From SLAN01 sp046545955 (GTDB taxonomy: Bacteria; Spirochaetota; Spirochaetia; DSM-27196; SKKC01): 13,065 nucleotides of DNA. A model generated the notes under the pieces. It searched no databases, was not told the origin of the DNA, and saw only the letters and a list, made by a program, of their open reading frames with translations. The translations under genes were made by a program, and so were the position numbers. This document shows positions 1 to 6,209 of the stretch, piece by piece. Positions within the stretch are counted from its first letter, which is position 1. The number at the start of each line of letters is the position of its first letter. Location of the stretch: the NCBI GenBank assembly GCA_046545955.1, contig JBKGYS010000070.1, forward strand, positions 1 to 13,065, written 5' to 3'.

Positions 1-477
1 GCTCGTTACATAGGGCGAAACGCCCGCACTACCACTGAGTCCTGCCACCGATGAAGGGTTGACGATGGCGCCGCTTTTCTGCGCTTTCATGATCGGCATG
101 ATCCTTTGCAGGGTCATGAAAATGCCTCTTACGTTGATGTTCATGACCTTGTCGTAATCCTCGAGGGCCTGGTCCTCGATCGGTTTTACCTTTCCTTCGA
201 CACCGGCATTGTTGACAAGAACGTCGATGCTCTCTAGAACTTCGGAAGCCTTCGAAACGAATTTTTCGACGTCCTCTTCCTTGGAAACATCCGCCTGGCA
301 AGTGTTCAACGCGTCGCCGTACTGCTCGAATTCCTTTTTCAATCCTTCCAACGCATCCTCAAACAAATCGACAGCCAGAACAGAAGCCCCTTCATCCAAG
401 AAACTTTTGACTGTCTCTTTACCGATGCTGCCGGTGCCGCCCGTGACAATAACACCCTTGTTTTCAAATCGTTGCAT
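1..477 (-). CDS. Short-chain dehydrogenase/reductase, C-terminus cut by window edge
   Basis: This is the N-terminal 159 residues of a classical SDR oxidoreductase, a cytoplasmic NAD(P)-dependent alcohol/ketone dehydrogenase; the substrate cannot be told. Visible are the Rossmann glycine motif TGGTGSIG (residues 12-19), an acidic Asp37 after the second strand (favours NAD over NADP), NNAG (89-92), Asn115 of the NxxG motif, the probable catalytic Ser143 and Tyr156 with 13-residue spacing. The expected catalytic Lys lies just beyond the window edge. The start ATG at 477 follows a good ribosome site (AGGTGG, 483-488, 5-nt gap). Base composition is visibly lower in GC than the rest of the window and codons such as AAA, GAA and TTG are common, which suggests a different origin. 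It is only loosely similar to the SDR at 1264-2025 but shares its promoter block. The family is certain, the exact reaction unknown. Confidence 0.9.
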   Translation of the reverse strand, partial: MQRFENKGVIVTGGTGSIGKETVKSFLDEGASVLAVDLFEDALEGLKKEFEQYGDALNTCQADVSKEEDVEKFVSKASEVLESIDVLVNNAGVEGKVKPIEDQALEDYDKVMNINVRGIFMTLQRIMPIMKAQKSGAIVNPSSVAGLSGSAGVSPYVTS

Positions 478-549
478 TTGACCCACCTTTTCATATTAAT
501 TGTTTCTAGCTTTAAAAGCCATGTACATTGTAACGTGGTTTTATCCGCG

Positions 550-578
550 TTCATAGGAAAACCTATCTCCGAGCTCAA
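550..578 (-). promoter_or_regulatory. Sigma-70-type promoter of the first SDR, with shared regulatory block
   Basis: Read on the minus strand: -35 TTGAGC (578-573), a 17-bp spacer, -10 TATGAA (555-550), predicting a 5' leader of roughly 65 nt. The spacer begins TCGGAGATA. The same boxes and spacer start recur at the second SDR (2107-2135). Conservation extends upstream to GGCCGTT (ending at 591) and downstream to TTACAATG (533-526). The conservation beyond the core boxes suggests a shared regulator site, but no regulator can be named. Confidence 0.65.
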
Positions 579-591
579 ACGCAAAACGGCC

Positions 592-1210
592 TGTCAGTGG
601 CGAGCTAGCGCGAAAGACGACAATGATCGCGGTTGACCGGCTTTTCGCCTCCCGGTGGGTGAGCGCTGGAGGGAGCATGGGCGTCGACGGTGAGCTTCTT
701 CGGCGTGGTATTGCCCGCCCGTTGCGCTGCGGTGAGCTCGGCAAGAAACTCGGGTGCTTCCCGGACAGACGATTGCGGGCGAAGGTGTCGTTCAGGAGTT
801 TGCGGCCCGACAGTAGTTCAGATGACCCGTGCGCCTCACATCACCGATGAGAGCCAATGGGCCGGACTTCTGCCGACCAGGCTCGAGGCGGAAAACGGTC
901 AATACCGCCTGTCACCCCGCCGGACGTGAACAACTGTGACCGTCGCCTACACGCCCGCCTACGAGCGGACCCTACGGTCTACGCTGCACAAGCGACTCCG
1001 TCCTGCTCTCTCCGGTATGGACTATCTATCGAAGCTCATAAGCGTTTGCGCTGCTGATATCGACTAATTGTGCCGTTGGGAAAACAGATAAGCTCGGCGC
1101 TAATCCGTATTCCGCGTCGGTTTCTCTTACCGGCAGGTCTTGAGTTTTCGCCGGCCCCCTCGCAAACTTACGTCACAGAGGTCAGGATTCACCGGGCCCA
1201 CGGATTCTGA
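592..1210. other. Gene-free stretch
   Basis: No convincing gene was found on either strand. Open frames here are short, lack ribosome sites, and their translations are Arg/Ser/Pro-rich with no recognisable family. It lies between the promoter of the first SDR and the terminator of the second. It may contain decayed coding sequence, but no parent gene can be recognised. No tandem repeats, tRNA or insertion-sequence ends were seen. Confidence 0.5.
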
Positions 1211-1243
1211 GAAAAAAAGCAAAAGCAGCCGGCCGGCTGCTTT
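1211..1243 (-). terminator. Intrinsic terminator of the second SDR
   Basis: A perfect 22-nt inverted repeat (1222-1243) made of AAAGCAGCC, GGCC and GGCTGCTTT. On the minus strand it is followed by TGC and seven T residues (to 1212). It lies about 20 nt beyond the stop codon of the SDR at 1264-2025. The long GC-rich stem plus T tract is a textbook Rho-independent terminator. Confidence 0.92.
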
Positions 1244-1263
1244 GAGCTTGAAGCAATCGCAGG

Positions 1264-2025
1264 CTAAAACGCTGCGGTCCAGCCGCCGTCGACGGTGAGG
1301 ACGACACCGTTGACGAAGCTTGAGTCGTCGGATGCGAGGAACAGCGCTGCCTGCGCGACTTCGCTCGCTTCCCCGGTGCGCGGACTGAGGCCGTGCGTTT
1401 TTCCACACCGCGCCATGCCGAACTCGCTGATGTTGGTCATGCTCGAGCCGATATTTGTGCTGACCGCGCCAGGGGCGATCGCATTGCAGCGGATGCCTTC
1501 CTCGGCATACATGAAGCCGGTGTTTTTCGTCATACCAATGACCGCGTGTTTGGAAGCGACATAAGCGACACCGGCGTGCGCGCCGTTTTCGCCGCCGGTC
1601 GAGGCTATGTTGATAATGCTGCCGGCGCCGTTTTCGCGAAAGATCGGTACAGCTTCGCGCATCGCAGCCATGACCCCTTTCGTGTTGACATCAAAGAGCA
1701 AATCCCACTTCTCGTCGCCGATTTCGCCGACGGGCTCGAAACCGTCCATGACACCGGCGTTATTGACAAGCACATCGAGCGTGCCGTACGTGTCCACCGC
1801 AAAGGCGACCATTTTTTTCACCTGGTCCACTTTGCCGACATTAACGATAAACGGCGCGGCTGTTCCGCCGCGTTTCGAAATCCCGTCGGCGACCTCCTTG
1901 GCCCCGCTCTCATGTAAGTCGGCGACGACAACCTTCGCCCCCTCGGCGGCAAATAATTCCGCAATGGCCTTGCCCATGCCCGACGCGGCACCGGTAACAA
2001 TCGCCGCCTTTCCTTCTAGTTTCAT
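1264..2025 (-). CDS. Short-chain dehydrogenase/reductase (SDR)
   Basis: A complete 253-residue classical SDR, the usual length for the family: a soluble, probably tetrameric NAD(P)-dependent oxidoreductase of the glucose-dehydrogenase/3-ketoacyl-reductase type. Motifs are TGAASGMG (11-18), Asp36 after the second strand (suggesting NAD preference), NNAG (88-91), and a complete catalytic tetrad Asn114, Ser142, Tyr155, Lys159. The C-terminal FVNGVVLTVDGGW is the family's conserved end. The ATG at 2025 has an upstream AAGGAG about 10 nt away. It is a single-gene transcript, bounded by its own promoter (2107-2135) and a strong terminator (1211-1243). The shared promoter block suggests co-regulation with the first SDR. 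The substrate cannot be read from the sequence; a sugar, polyol or ketone is possible. Confidence 0.95.
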   Translation of the reverse strand: MKLEGKAAIVTGAASGMGKAIAELFAAEGAKVVVADLHESGAKEVADGISKRGGTAAPFIVNVGKVDQVKKMVAFAVDTYGTLDVLVNNAGVMDGFEPVGEIGDEKWDLLFDVNTKGVMAAMREAVPIFRENGAGSIINIASTGGENGAHAGVAYVASKHAVIGMTKNTGFMYAEEGIRCNAIAPGAVSTNIGSSMTNISEFGMARCGKTHGLSPRTGEASEVAQAALFLASDDSSFVNGVVLTVDGGWTAAF

Positions 2026-2106
2026 GCTGGGATCACTCCTTTGGAATGAAGGCTGTTAACAGCGAGCGCTTTATTTGCTTATACCTTCATTGTAATGCTG
2101 TTTGGG

Positions 2107-2135
2107 AGTATAGGACTAGTTATCTCCGAGCACAA
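2107..2135 (-). promoter_or_regulatory. Sigma-70-type promoter of the second SDR, with shared regulatory block
   Basis: Read on the minus strand: -35 TTGTGC (2135-2130), a 17-bp spacer starting TCGGAGATA, -10 TATACT (2112-2107). GGCCGTT upstream (ends at 2148) and TTACAATG downstream (2095-2088) also match the first SDR's upstream region, although the two 5' leaders otherwise differ. The predicted leader is about 75 nt. Confidence 0.7.
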
Positions 2136-2150
2136 GCACAGAACGGCCAC

Positions 2151-2168
2151 AGCAAGGCCACCCTTGCT
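2151..2168. other. Short perfect stem-loop upstream of the second SDR promoter
   Basis: AGCAAGG (2151-2157) pairs with CCTTGCT (2162-2168) around a 4-base loop. It sits about 15 bp upstream of the -35 box of the SDR promoter at 2107-2135. No T tract follows, so a terminator is unlikely. It may be an operator-like dyad or chance; the first SDR has no counterpart. Confidence 0.3.
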
Positions 2169-2465
2169 AAGCTCGCCTGTAGACTGCCGACGGCGCTTCT
2201 TTTAGCTTGCGTTCCGATACCGGTCATGGTTCGTCGCGTCGGACCCTTTTCGCTGTGCGCCGTCGGCCGTTTCTGGATGGACCCCGTGCTGACACGGCGC
2301 TGTGGAACCGTTGCGTAATCTCGACTGGTTGAAATCAGGCTGAAGAAGACCGAGGTGTAAACGCCGCAACCTGGCACCTATCGCCTGGCCGTCTCGGAGC
2401 GACTACCGTTCATGCTCTCAGGAACTGGAACAGCTCTAAGCGGACTCGATTCCGAGCGACACAAG
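2169..2465. other. Gene-free stretch between divergent transcription units
   Basis: This separates the minus-strand SDR promoter from the plus-strand regulator promoter. Short open frames exist on both strands but none has a ribosome site or recognisable product. I see nothing else in it. Confidence 0.5.
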
Positions 2466-2494
2466 TTGACACGTACAACGAACGTCGGTAGTGT
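2466..2494 (+). promoter_or_regulatory. Candidate promoter of the LacI-family regulator
   Basis: A perfect -35 TTGACA (2466-2471), 17-bp spacer and a weak -10 TAGTGT (2489-2494). The predicted start, near 2501, would place the operator at 2510-2523 just downstream of it. The -10 matches the consensus at only three positions, so an alternative promoter nearer the operator is possible. Confidence 0.4.
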
Positions 2495-2509
2495 TGGACC
2501 AAACCGGCT

Positions 2510-2523
2510 TGTAAGCGGTTACA
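2510..2523. promoter_or_regulatory. LacI-type operator upstream of the regulator gene
   Basis: TGTAAGCGGTTACA: perfect TGTAA/TTACA arms around a 4-bp centre that contains CpG, as expected for LacI-family sites, where the hinge-helix leucine inserts at a central CpG. The same pattern with a different centre occurs at 3687-3700. Its place about 90 bp before the regulator's start suggests autoregulation. Confidence 0.75.
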
Positions 2524-2614
2524 TTTTGCGACAAACATACCGAACGGATGTCAGCTGACATCCGACCGCTGCGTGCCGGCCGCTGCTTCGCCGGATGGGA
2601 GGATACGATACATA

Positions 2615-3610
2615 GTGCCGCACGATAATGTAGCCCGCCCGAAAGTAACGATGGGGGAAGTCGCGCGCAGCGCCGGGGTGTCGACCGGCACGGTCAGCAG
2701 GGTTCTCAACGACAGACCGGGCGTACATTCCAATACGAAGGAAAGAGTGCTCGAAGCGATGCGGCACCTCGGATACCGTCCCGATCAGGCGGCACGCGAG
2801 CTCTCGTTCGCTCGCGGTATCGCTATCGGTCTGCATATCTCCTACGGAATCGGCCGATTGCGCCCCTTCTTCTCGCTCTTTCAGAGCCATCTGTCCCGCG
2901 AGTTACGTGACAGTGGAATGCGTTTCGAAGAGGTCGCTTCGACTGAGAACGGAATGCCGGCCCATCTGCTCGACGGAATGGTTCTCTTTGGCGCTCACGA
3001 CGCCGATCCGCGCGTACCGTATCTCCAGGAACGCGGTGTTCCGCTTGTCCTCATTGGTCGCCACGAGTCCGCCCCCTGCGTCGCGCCCGACGATATCGAT
3101 GGGGGACGTCAGGCGGCCGAGCACCTTATGTCGCTCGGACACCGTGACATCGCCTGTATTCTCGGCGGACTGCACTCACAGGGCGAGTACGATCGCTTAC
3201 TCGGATTCCGGAATCGACTGAAAGCCGACGGCATCGAGCTCGCAAGCGAGAATGTGCTCGACGGCGAGTTCACATCGCTCGGTGCCTATCGGGCTACGCG
3301 TCGCTCCCTCGAGCTGGGAGCGACATTTACGGCAATATTCGCCGCCTCCGACGAGATGGCCGCCGGGGCCATAGCAGCGGCGGAGGATCACGGAGTACGA
3401 GTTCCAATGGACCTATCGGTGGTCGGCTTCGACGACATCGCTGAAATAATGCCGGGCAGGCTCACGACCGTTCGACAGAGCATTGCCGCGCTCGCACACA
3501 ACGCGGTCGAGCTGCTCGGCGGGCAGCTCGAGGGTGCGCCGCCGCGCTCGGTCATCCTCCCCGTACAGCTGGTCGTTCGCAAAAGCACCTCCCGCAATCT
3601 CATCTTCTAA
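2615..3610 (+). CDS. LacI-family transcriptional regulator
   Basis: A 331-residue DNA-binding repressor of normal length. The N-terminal helix-turn-helix (about residues 11-33) contains VSTGTVSRVLN, whose Thr-Gly pair occupies the base-reading positions. A hinge helix RPDQAARELS (55-64) with the conserved Leu follows, then a periplasmic-binding-protein-like effector domain with the family's VVGFDDIAE segment and a C-terminal TTVRQ segment. I chose the GTG at 2615 because GGGAGG (2597-2602) sits 12 nt before it and it gives the usual short lead into the helix-turn-helix. An in-frame GTG at 2573 and ATG at 2651 are less likely. It probably senses a sugar or its metabolite and controls the transporter operon that starts 125 bp downstream through the operators at 2510-2523 and 3687-3700. 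No clear terminator follows it. Confidence 0.93.
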   Translation: MPHDNVARPKVTMGEVARSAGVSTGTVSRVLNDRPGVHSNTKERVLEAMRHLGYRPDQAARELSFARGIAIGLHISYGIGRLRPFFSLFQSHLSRELRDSGMRFEEVASTENGMPAHLLDGMVLFGAHDADPRVPYLQERGVPLVLIGRHESAPCVAPDDIDGGRQAAEHLMSLGHRDIACILGGLHSQGEYDRLLGFRNRLKADGIELASENVLDGEFTSLGAYRATRRSLELGATFTAIFAASDEMAAGAIAAAEDHGVRVPMDLSVVGFDDIAEIMPGRLTTVRQSIAALAHNAVELLGGQLEGAPPRSVILPVQLVVRKSTSRNLIF

Positions 3611-3657
3611 TGGTCGTGTATCTGACATAGTTTCGCCGGGTTGCGTACCGAAAAATC

Positions 3658-3686
3658 TTGACTCGCGAGCAAAGCGGACCTAGAAT
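3658..3686 (+). promoter_or_regulatory. Promoter of the sugar ABC transporter operon
   Basis: -35 TTGACT (3658-3663), exactly 17 bp, -10 TAGAAT (3681-3686). Both boxes are close to the sigma-70 consensus. The -10 directly abuts the operator palindrome, so the transcription start (about 3693) falls inside it. A bound repressor would block initiation. Confidence 0.8.
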
Positions 3687-3700
3687 TGTAACCGATTACA
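3687..3700. promoter_or_regulatory. LacI-type operator over the transporter operon start site
   Basis: TGTAACCGATTACA: perfect TGTAA/TTACA arms with central CpG, matching the site at 2510-2523 at 12 of 14 positions. It occupies the transcription start region of the strong promoter at 3658-3686, the classical position for steric repression. Confidence 0.82.
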
Positions 3701-3734
3701 CAGTTTGCATATCTTGCAGAAAGGAGGGTTTGAT

Positions 3735-5027
3735 ATGTTTAGGCCTACTCTGGGAACGCGCGGTGCAATCGTGGGCGTGCTGGTGACGCTGGTGCTATGT
3801 TTGACCCCTGCTTTTCTCTTCTCCGGAGGAGAGGGGGAGCAGACCGATGCCGCCGATCCGGTGACGATCCGGATTATGGGCTACGGTGGGCAGGATCCGG
3901 CCATAAAGAGTCGCCTGCTGGACGAGGTAATCGGGGACGAGCTCGCCGAAAACGGTATCGAGGTAGAGTATGAGCCGCTCGAGGGCGACTACAATGCGGC
4001 GTTGTTCAACGCACTTTCGGCGGGCACTGCGGCGGATATCATCTACATTCCCGTCGAAACGGCGCCCGGGATCATCGATACCGGCCTGGTCGAGCCGCTG
4101 GACGAGAGAACCGACCTGAGTCCGTTTATCGACTCGCTCAACGAATCATTCACATTCGACGGCTCAACCTACGGTATTGCGAAGGATTTCAATACGCTGG
4201 CGATGTTCTACAACAAGGACCTCTTCGACGAAGCGGGGCTCGACTATCCGGATCGCGACACCGACTGGGATGAACTCGAGGAAATGATCCGTGAGATCGC
4301 GGCCCTCGACGACGACATCTACGGAGCCGCCTTCCCCGCACTTTTCGAGCGATTCGGCGTGTTCTCGTTTGCCGCCGGATGGGACATGTTCGAGGAGGAT
4401 GGAACGAGCAACCTGACCGACCCCGCCCTGATCGAATCGGTGGAATGGTACACCGATCTCGTGCGCGACGGTGTTGCGGTGCAGCCGAGCGATCTCGGTC
4501 AGGATTGGGCAGGCGGAGCCTTTGGAACCGGAGAGGTGGGCATCGTATTCGAAGGTGCGTGGATTCTCGGCTACCTCCGGAACGAGGCGCCGAACCTCGA
4601 ATTCGGCGCGACGACGGTCCCTGTCGGGCCGAGTGGCGAAAGTGGAAACTTCCTCTATACGGTCGCATACGGCATCAACAACCAGACCGAACACATGGAT
4701 GAGGCGGTTGCCGTCCTCGAGGCGCTAACCTCCGAGGAGGCACAGCAGTTCGTTCTGGAAGAGGGGCTGGCAATACCCAGCCGCGAAGCGCTCGCCGAAA
4801 ACCCGTACTTCGATGAAGGCACTGCGGAATCCGAAGCGAACAGGACCATATTCGACGGCGCCGAACACGGCCGAGTGTTCGGTTATCAGTTCGGCGAAGT
4901 CGGTACCGACTGGATGACTCCGATAAACTCGGCGGTCTCGGAAATCATGACCGGCGACGCATCCGTTGACGAGGCGCTCGAACGCGCGCAGCGCGATCTT
5001 GAAGAGCTTCTGCAGGACGTCGAGTAA
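3735..5027 (+). CDS. Family-1 extracellular sugar-binding protein of an ABC transporter
   Basis: A 430-residue solute-binding protein that captures a carbohydrate outside the inner membrane and delivers it to the two permeases encoded next. Residues 1-30 form a signal peptide with a hydrophobic core. Mature protein likely begins near GGEGEQ, a Gly/Glu-rich linker typical of spirochaete binding proteins. Cys22 lies within the core as LVLC, a poor lipobox, so lipid anchoring is uncertain. The segment FNTLAMFYNKDLFDEAGL with a following DWDELEEM is the hallmark of the family. The ATG at 3735 follows a near-perfect AAAGGAGG (3720-3727) with a 7-nt gap; a TTG upstream at 3705 is rejected because the ribosome site would lie inside the gene. 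It is the first gene of the operon, followed by a strong hairpin that may boost its expression. The ligand cannot be read from the sequence. Confidence 0.94.
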   Translation: MFRPTLGTRGAIVGVLVTLVLCLTPAFLFSGGEGEQTDAADPVTIRIMGYGGQDPAIKSRLLDEVIGDELAENGIEVEYEPLEGDYNAALFNALSAGTAADIIYIPVETAPGIIDTGLVEPLDERTDLSPFIDSLNESFTFDGSTYGIAKDFNTLAMFYNKDLFDEAGLDYPDRDTDWDELEEMIREIAALDDDIYGAAFPALFERFGVFSFAAGWDMFEEDGTSNLTDPALIESVEWYTDLVRDGVAVQPSDLGQDWAGGAFGTGEVGIVFEGAWILGYLRNEAPNLEFGATTVPVGPSGESGNFLYTVAYGINNQTEHMDEAVAVLEALTSEEAQQFVLEEGLAIPSREALAENPYFDEGTAESEANRTIFDGAEHGRVFGYQFGEVGTDWMTPINSAVSEIMTGDASVDEALERAQRDLEELLQDVE

Positions 5028-5034
5028 GTAATCG

Positions 5035-5086
5035 CGCGCCGACACGGGAGAGCCGAATAAACCGCCCTCTATTCCCGTGCGGCGCG
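5035..5086 (+). promoter_or_regulatory. Intra-operon mRNA stem-loop after the binding-protein gene
   Basis: CGCGCCG (5035-5041) pairs with CGGCGCG (5080-5086) and CACGGGA (5043-5049) with TCCCGTG (5073-5079), giving 14 pairs with one bulged A at 5042 and a 23-nt loop. No T tract follows, so it is probably not a full terminator. Hairpins at this position in sugar ABC operons protect the upstream message from 3' decay or cause partial attenuation, giving more binding protein than permease. Here that role is inferred. Confidence 0.75.
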
Positions 5087-5102
5087 GCGTAAGGGGGGCG
5101 CT

Positions 5103-6209
5103 ATGAAAGGTAGCCGTAGCGAACAGCTGGGAGCGTGGCTATTCCTCGCTCCGTTTCTCATCGTGTTGGCGGTGTTCTTTCTCTATTCGACCGGGAGAGC
5201 GCTTGTATTCAGTTTTACCGACTACAACATGTTCAATGAGCCGTCGTGGGTGGGATTCGCGAATTACGCACGGCTGTTCAGGCAATCGCTGTTTCTCAGG
5301 GCATTTCAAAACACGGTGCTCTTTTCGCTTATCGTCACAACCGTTCAGAGCTTTCTCGCTCTGGTAATGGCGACCATCCTCAATCAGCGTATCCGCGGAC
5401 TCGGATTTTTCCGAGCCTCCTACTACATGCCGAGCATAGCGTCGAGCGTCGTGATCACGCTGATATTCATGTGGATGTATCAACGTCGCGGGCTTATCAA
5501 CTATTTGTGGACGGAGCTACGCCGGCACGCCCCGATTATCATCACATTCGTTGCCATTCTGGCGCTCTGTCAGATCGTTCAGGTGATCTACGAGCGCCGG
5601 AAGGGGTTCCCGGCTCACTGGCTCGATCCGGCACTCTTCGTAATGAGTCTGCTGATTGCCGCTGCGGCTACGCTGTTTCTCTGGGCGAGCGGGCTTGTCT
5701 CGGTCCGACAGTTGCCTCCGGTCGATTTCGTGTGGCTTCAGACGCGGATGCGGATACCGCAACGACCGGAATTTCTGCGTGTGCCGGTGCCGCTCATCGC
5801 GATCATGATCCAGAACATTTTCACAACCATCCCCACGCTCATGATCATGTATCTCGCGGCCCTACAGGATGTTCCGAAGTCGCTTTACGAGGCTGCCGAG
5901 ATCGACGGTGCAAACGCGGCACAGCGATTCAGAAACGTGACCATTCCTTCGGTACGGCCGGTAACATTTCTTGTTGTCACCCTGAGCCTGATCGGAACGC
6001 TGCAAATGTTCGACCAGGTTGCCATATTCGGCGATTCGGTTCCGCGAGAATCGGTAATCACGCTTGCATACTTCGTCTACGATCGAATGTTTCCCGGAGC
6101 CCAGCTTCCTGAGGTTGGTCTCGCCTCGGCGGCGGCGATCTTTCTGGCGCTGTTTACCCTCTCGCTTGTCCTGATCCAGCGACTCTTTATCAAGTCAGAG
6201 GTAGGCTAA
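5103..6209 (+). CDS. Sugar ABC transporter permease, MalF/UgpA type, with extra helix pair
   Basis: An inner-membrane subunit of 368 residues (usual size about 290-310) that forms half of the translocation channel. Core helices lie near residues 11-30, 68-92, 107-126, 228-252, 284-305 and 338-360. The EAA loop that docks the ATPase is at 263-282 (EAAEIDGANAAQRFRN). Between the third and fourth core helices lies an unusual segment of about 90 residues. It carries two further hydrophobic stretches (144-163 and 175-198) joined by the basic loop YERRKGFPAH, consistent with a cytoplasmic turn by the positive-inside rule. The start ATG has AGGGGG a few bases upstream. The gene overlaps the next permease by one base (TAATG), indicating translational coupling. 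Confidence 0.93.
   Translation: MKGSRSEQLGAWLFLAPFLIVLAVFFLYSTGRALVFSFTDYNMFNEPSWVGFANYARLFRQSLFLRAFQNTVLFSLIVTTVQSFLALVMATILNQRIRGLGFFRASYYMPSIASSVVITLIFMWMYQRRGLINYLWTELRRHAPIIITFVAILALCQIVQVIYERRKGFPAHWLDPALFVMSLLIAAAATLFLWASGLVSVRQLPPVDFVWLQTRMRIPQRPEFLRVPVPLIAIMIQNIFTTIPTLMIMYLAALQDVPKSLYEAAEIDGANAAQRFRNVTIPSVRPVTFLVVTLSLIGTLQMFDQVAIFGDSVPRESVITLAYFVYDRMFPGAQLPEVGLASAAAIFLALFTLSLVLIQRLFIKSEVG

Noticed and set aside
526..533. CATTGTAA upstream of the SDRs as half of the LacI operator
   Set aside because: Only the TGTAA half is present, with no inverted TTACA partner at the right spacing, so LacI control of the SDRs is not supported.
1393..1917. A 174-codon open frame antisense to the second SDR
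   Set aside because: A shadow frame of a gene with an intact catalytic tetrad; no ribosome site or known fold.
2573..2614. Upstream GTG start for the LacI-family regulator
   Set aside because: The ribosome site GGGAGG (2597-2602) would lie inside the gene, and the extra 14 residues precede the usual N-terminus of the family.
3705..3734. TTG start upstream of the sugar-binding protein
   Set aside because: It would put the strong AAAGGAGG site inside the coding region and add non-signal-peptide residues before the real signal sequence.
4164..4694. Long open frames antisense to the sugar-binding protein
   Set aside because: Explained by the high GC content and codon pattern of the real gene on the plus strand.
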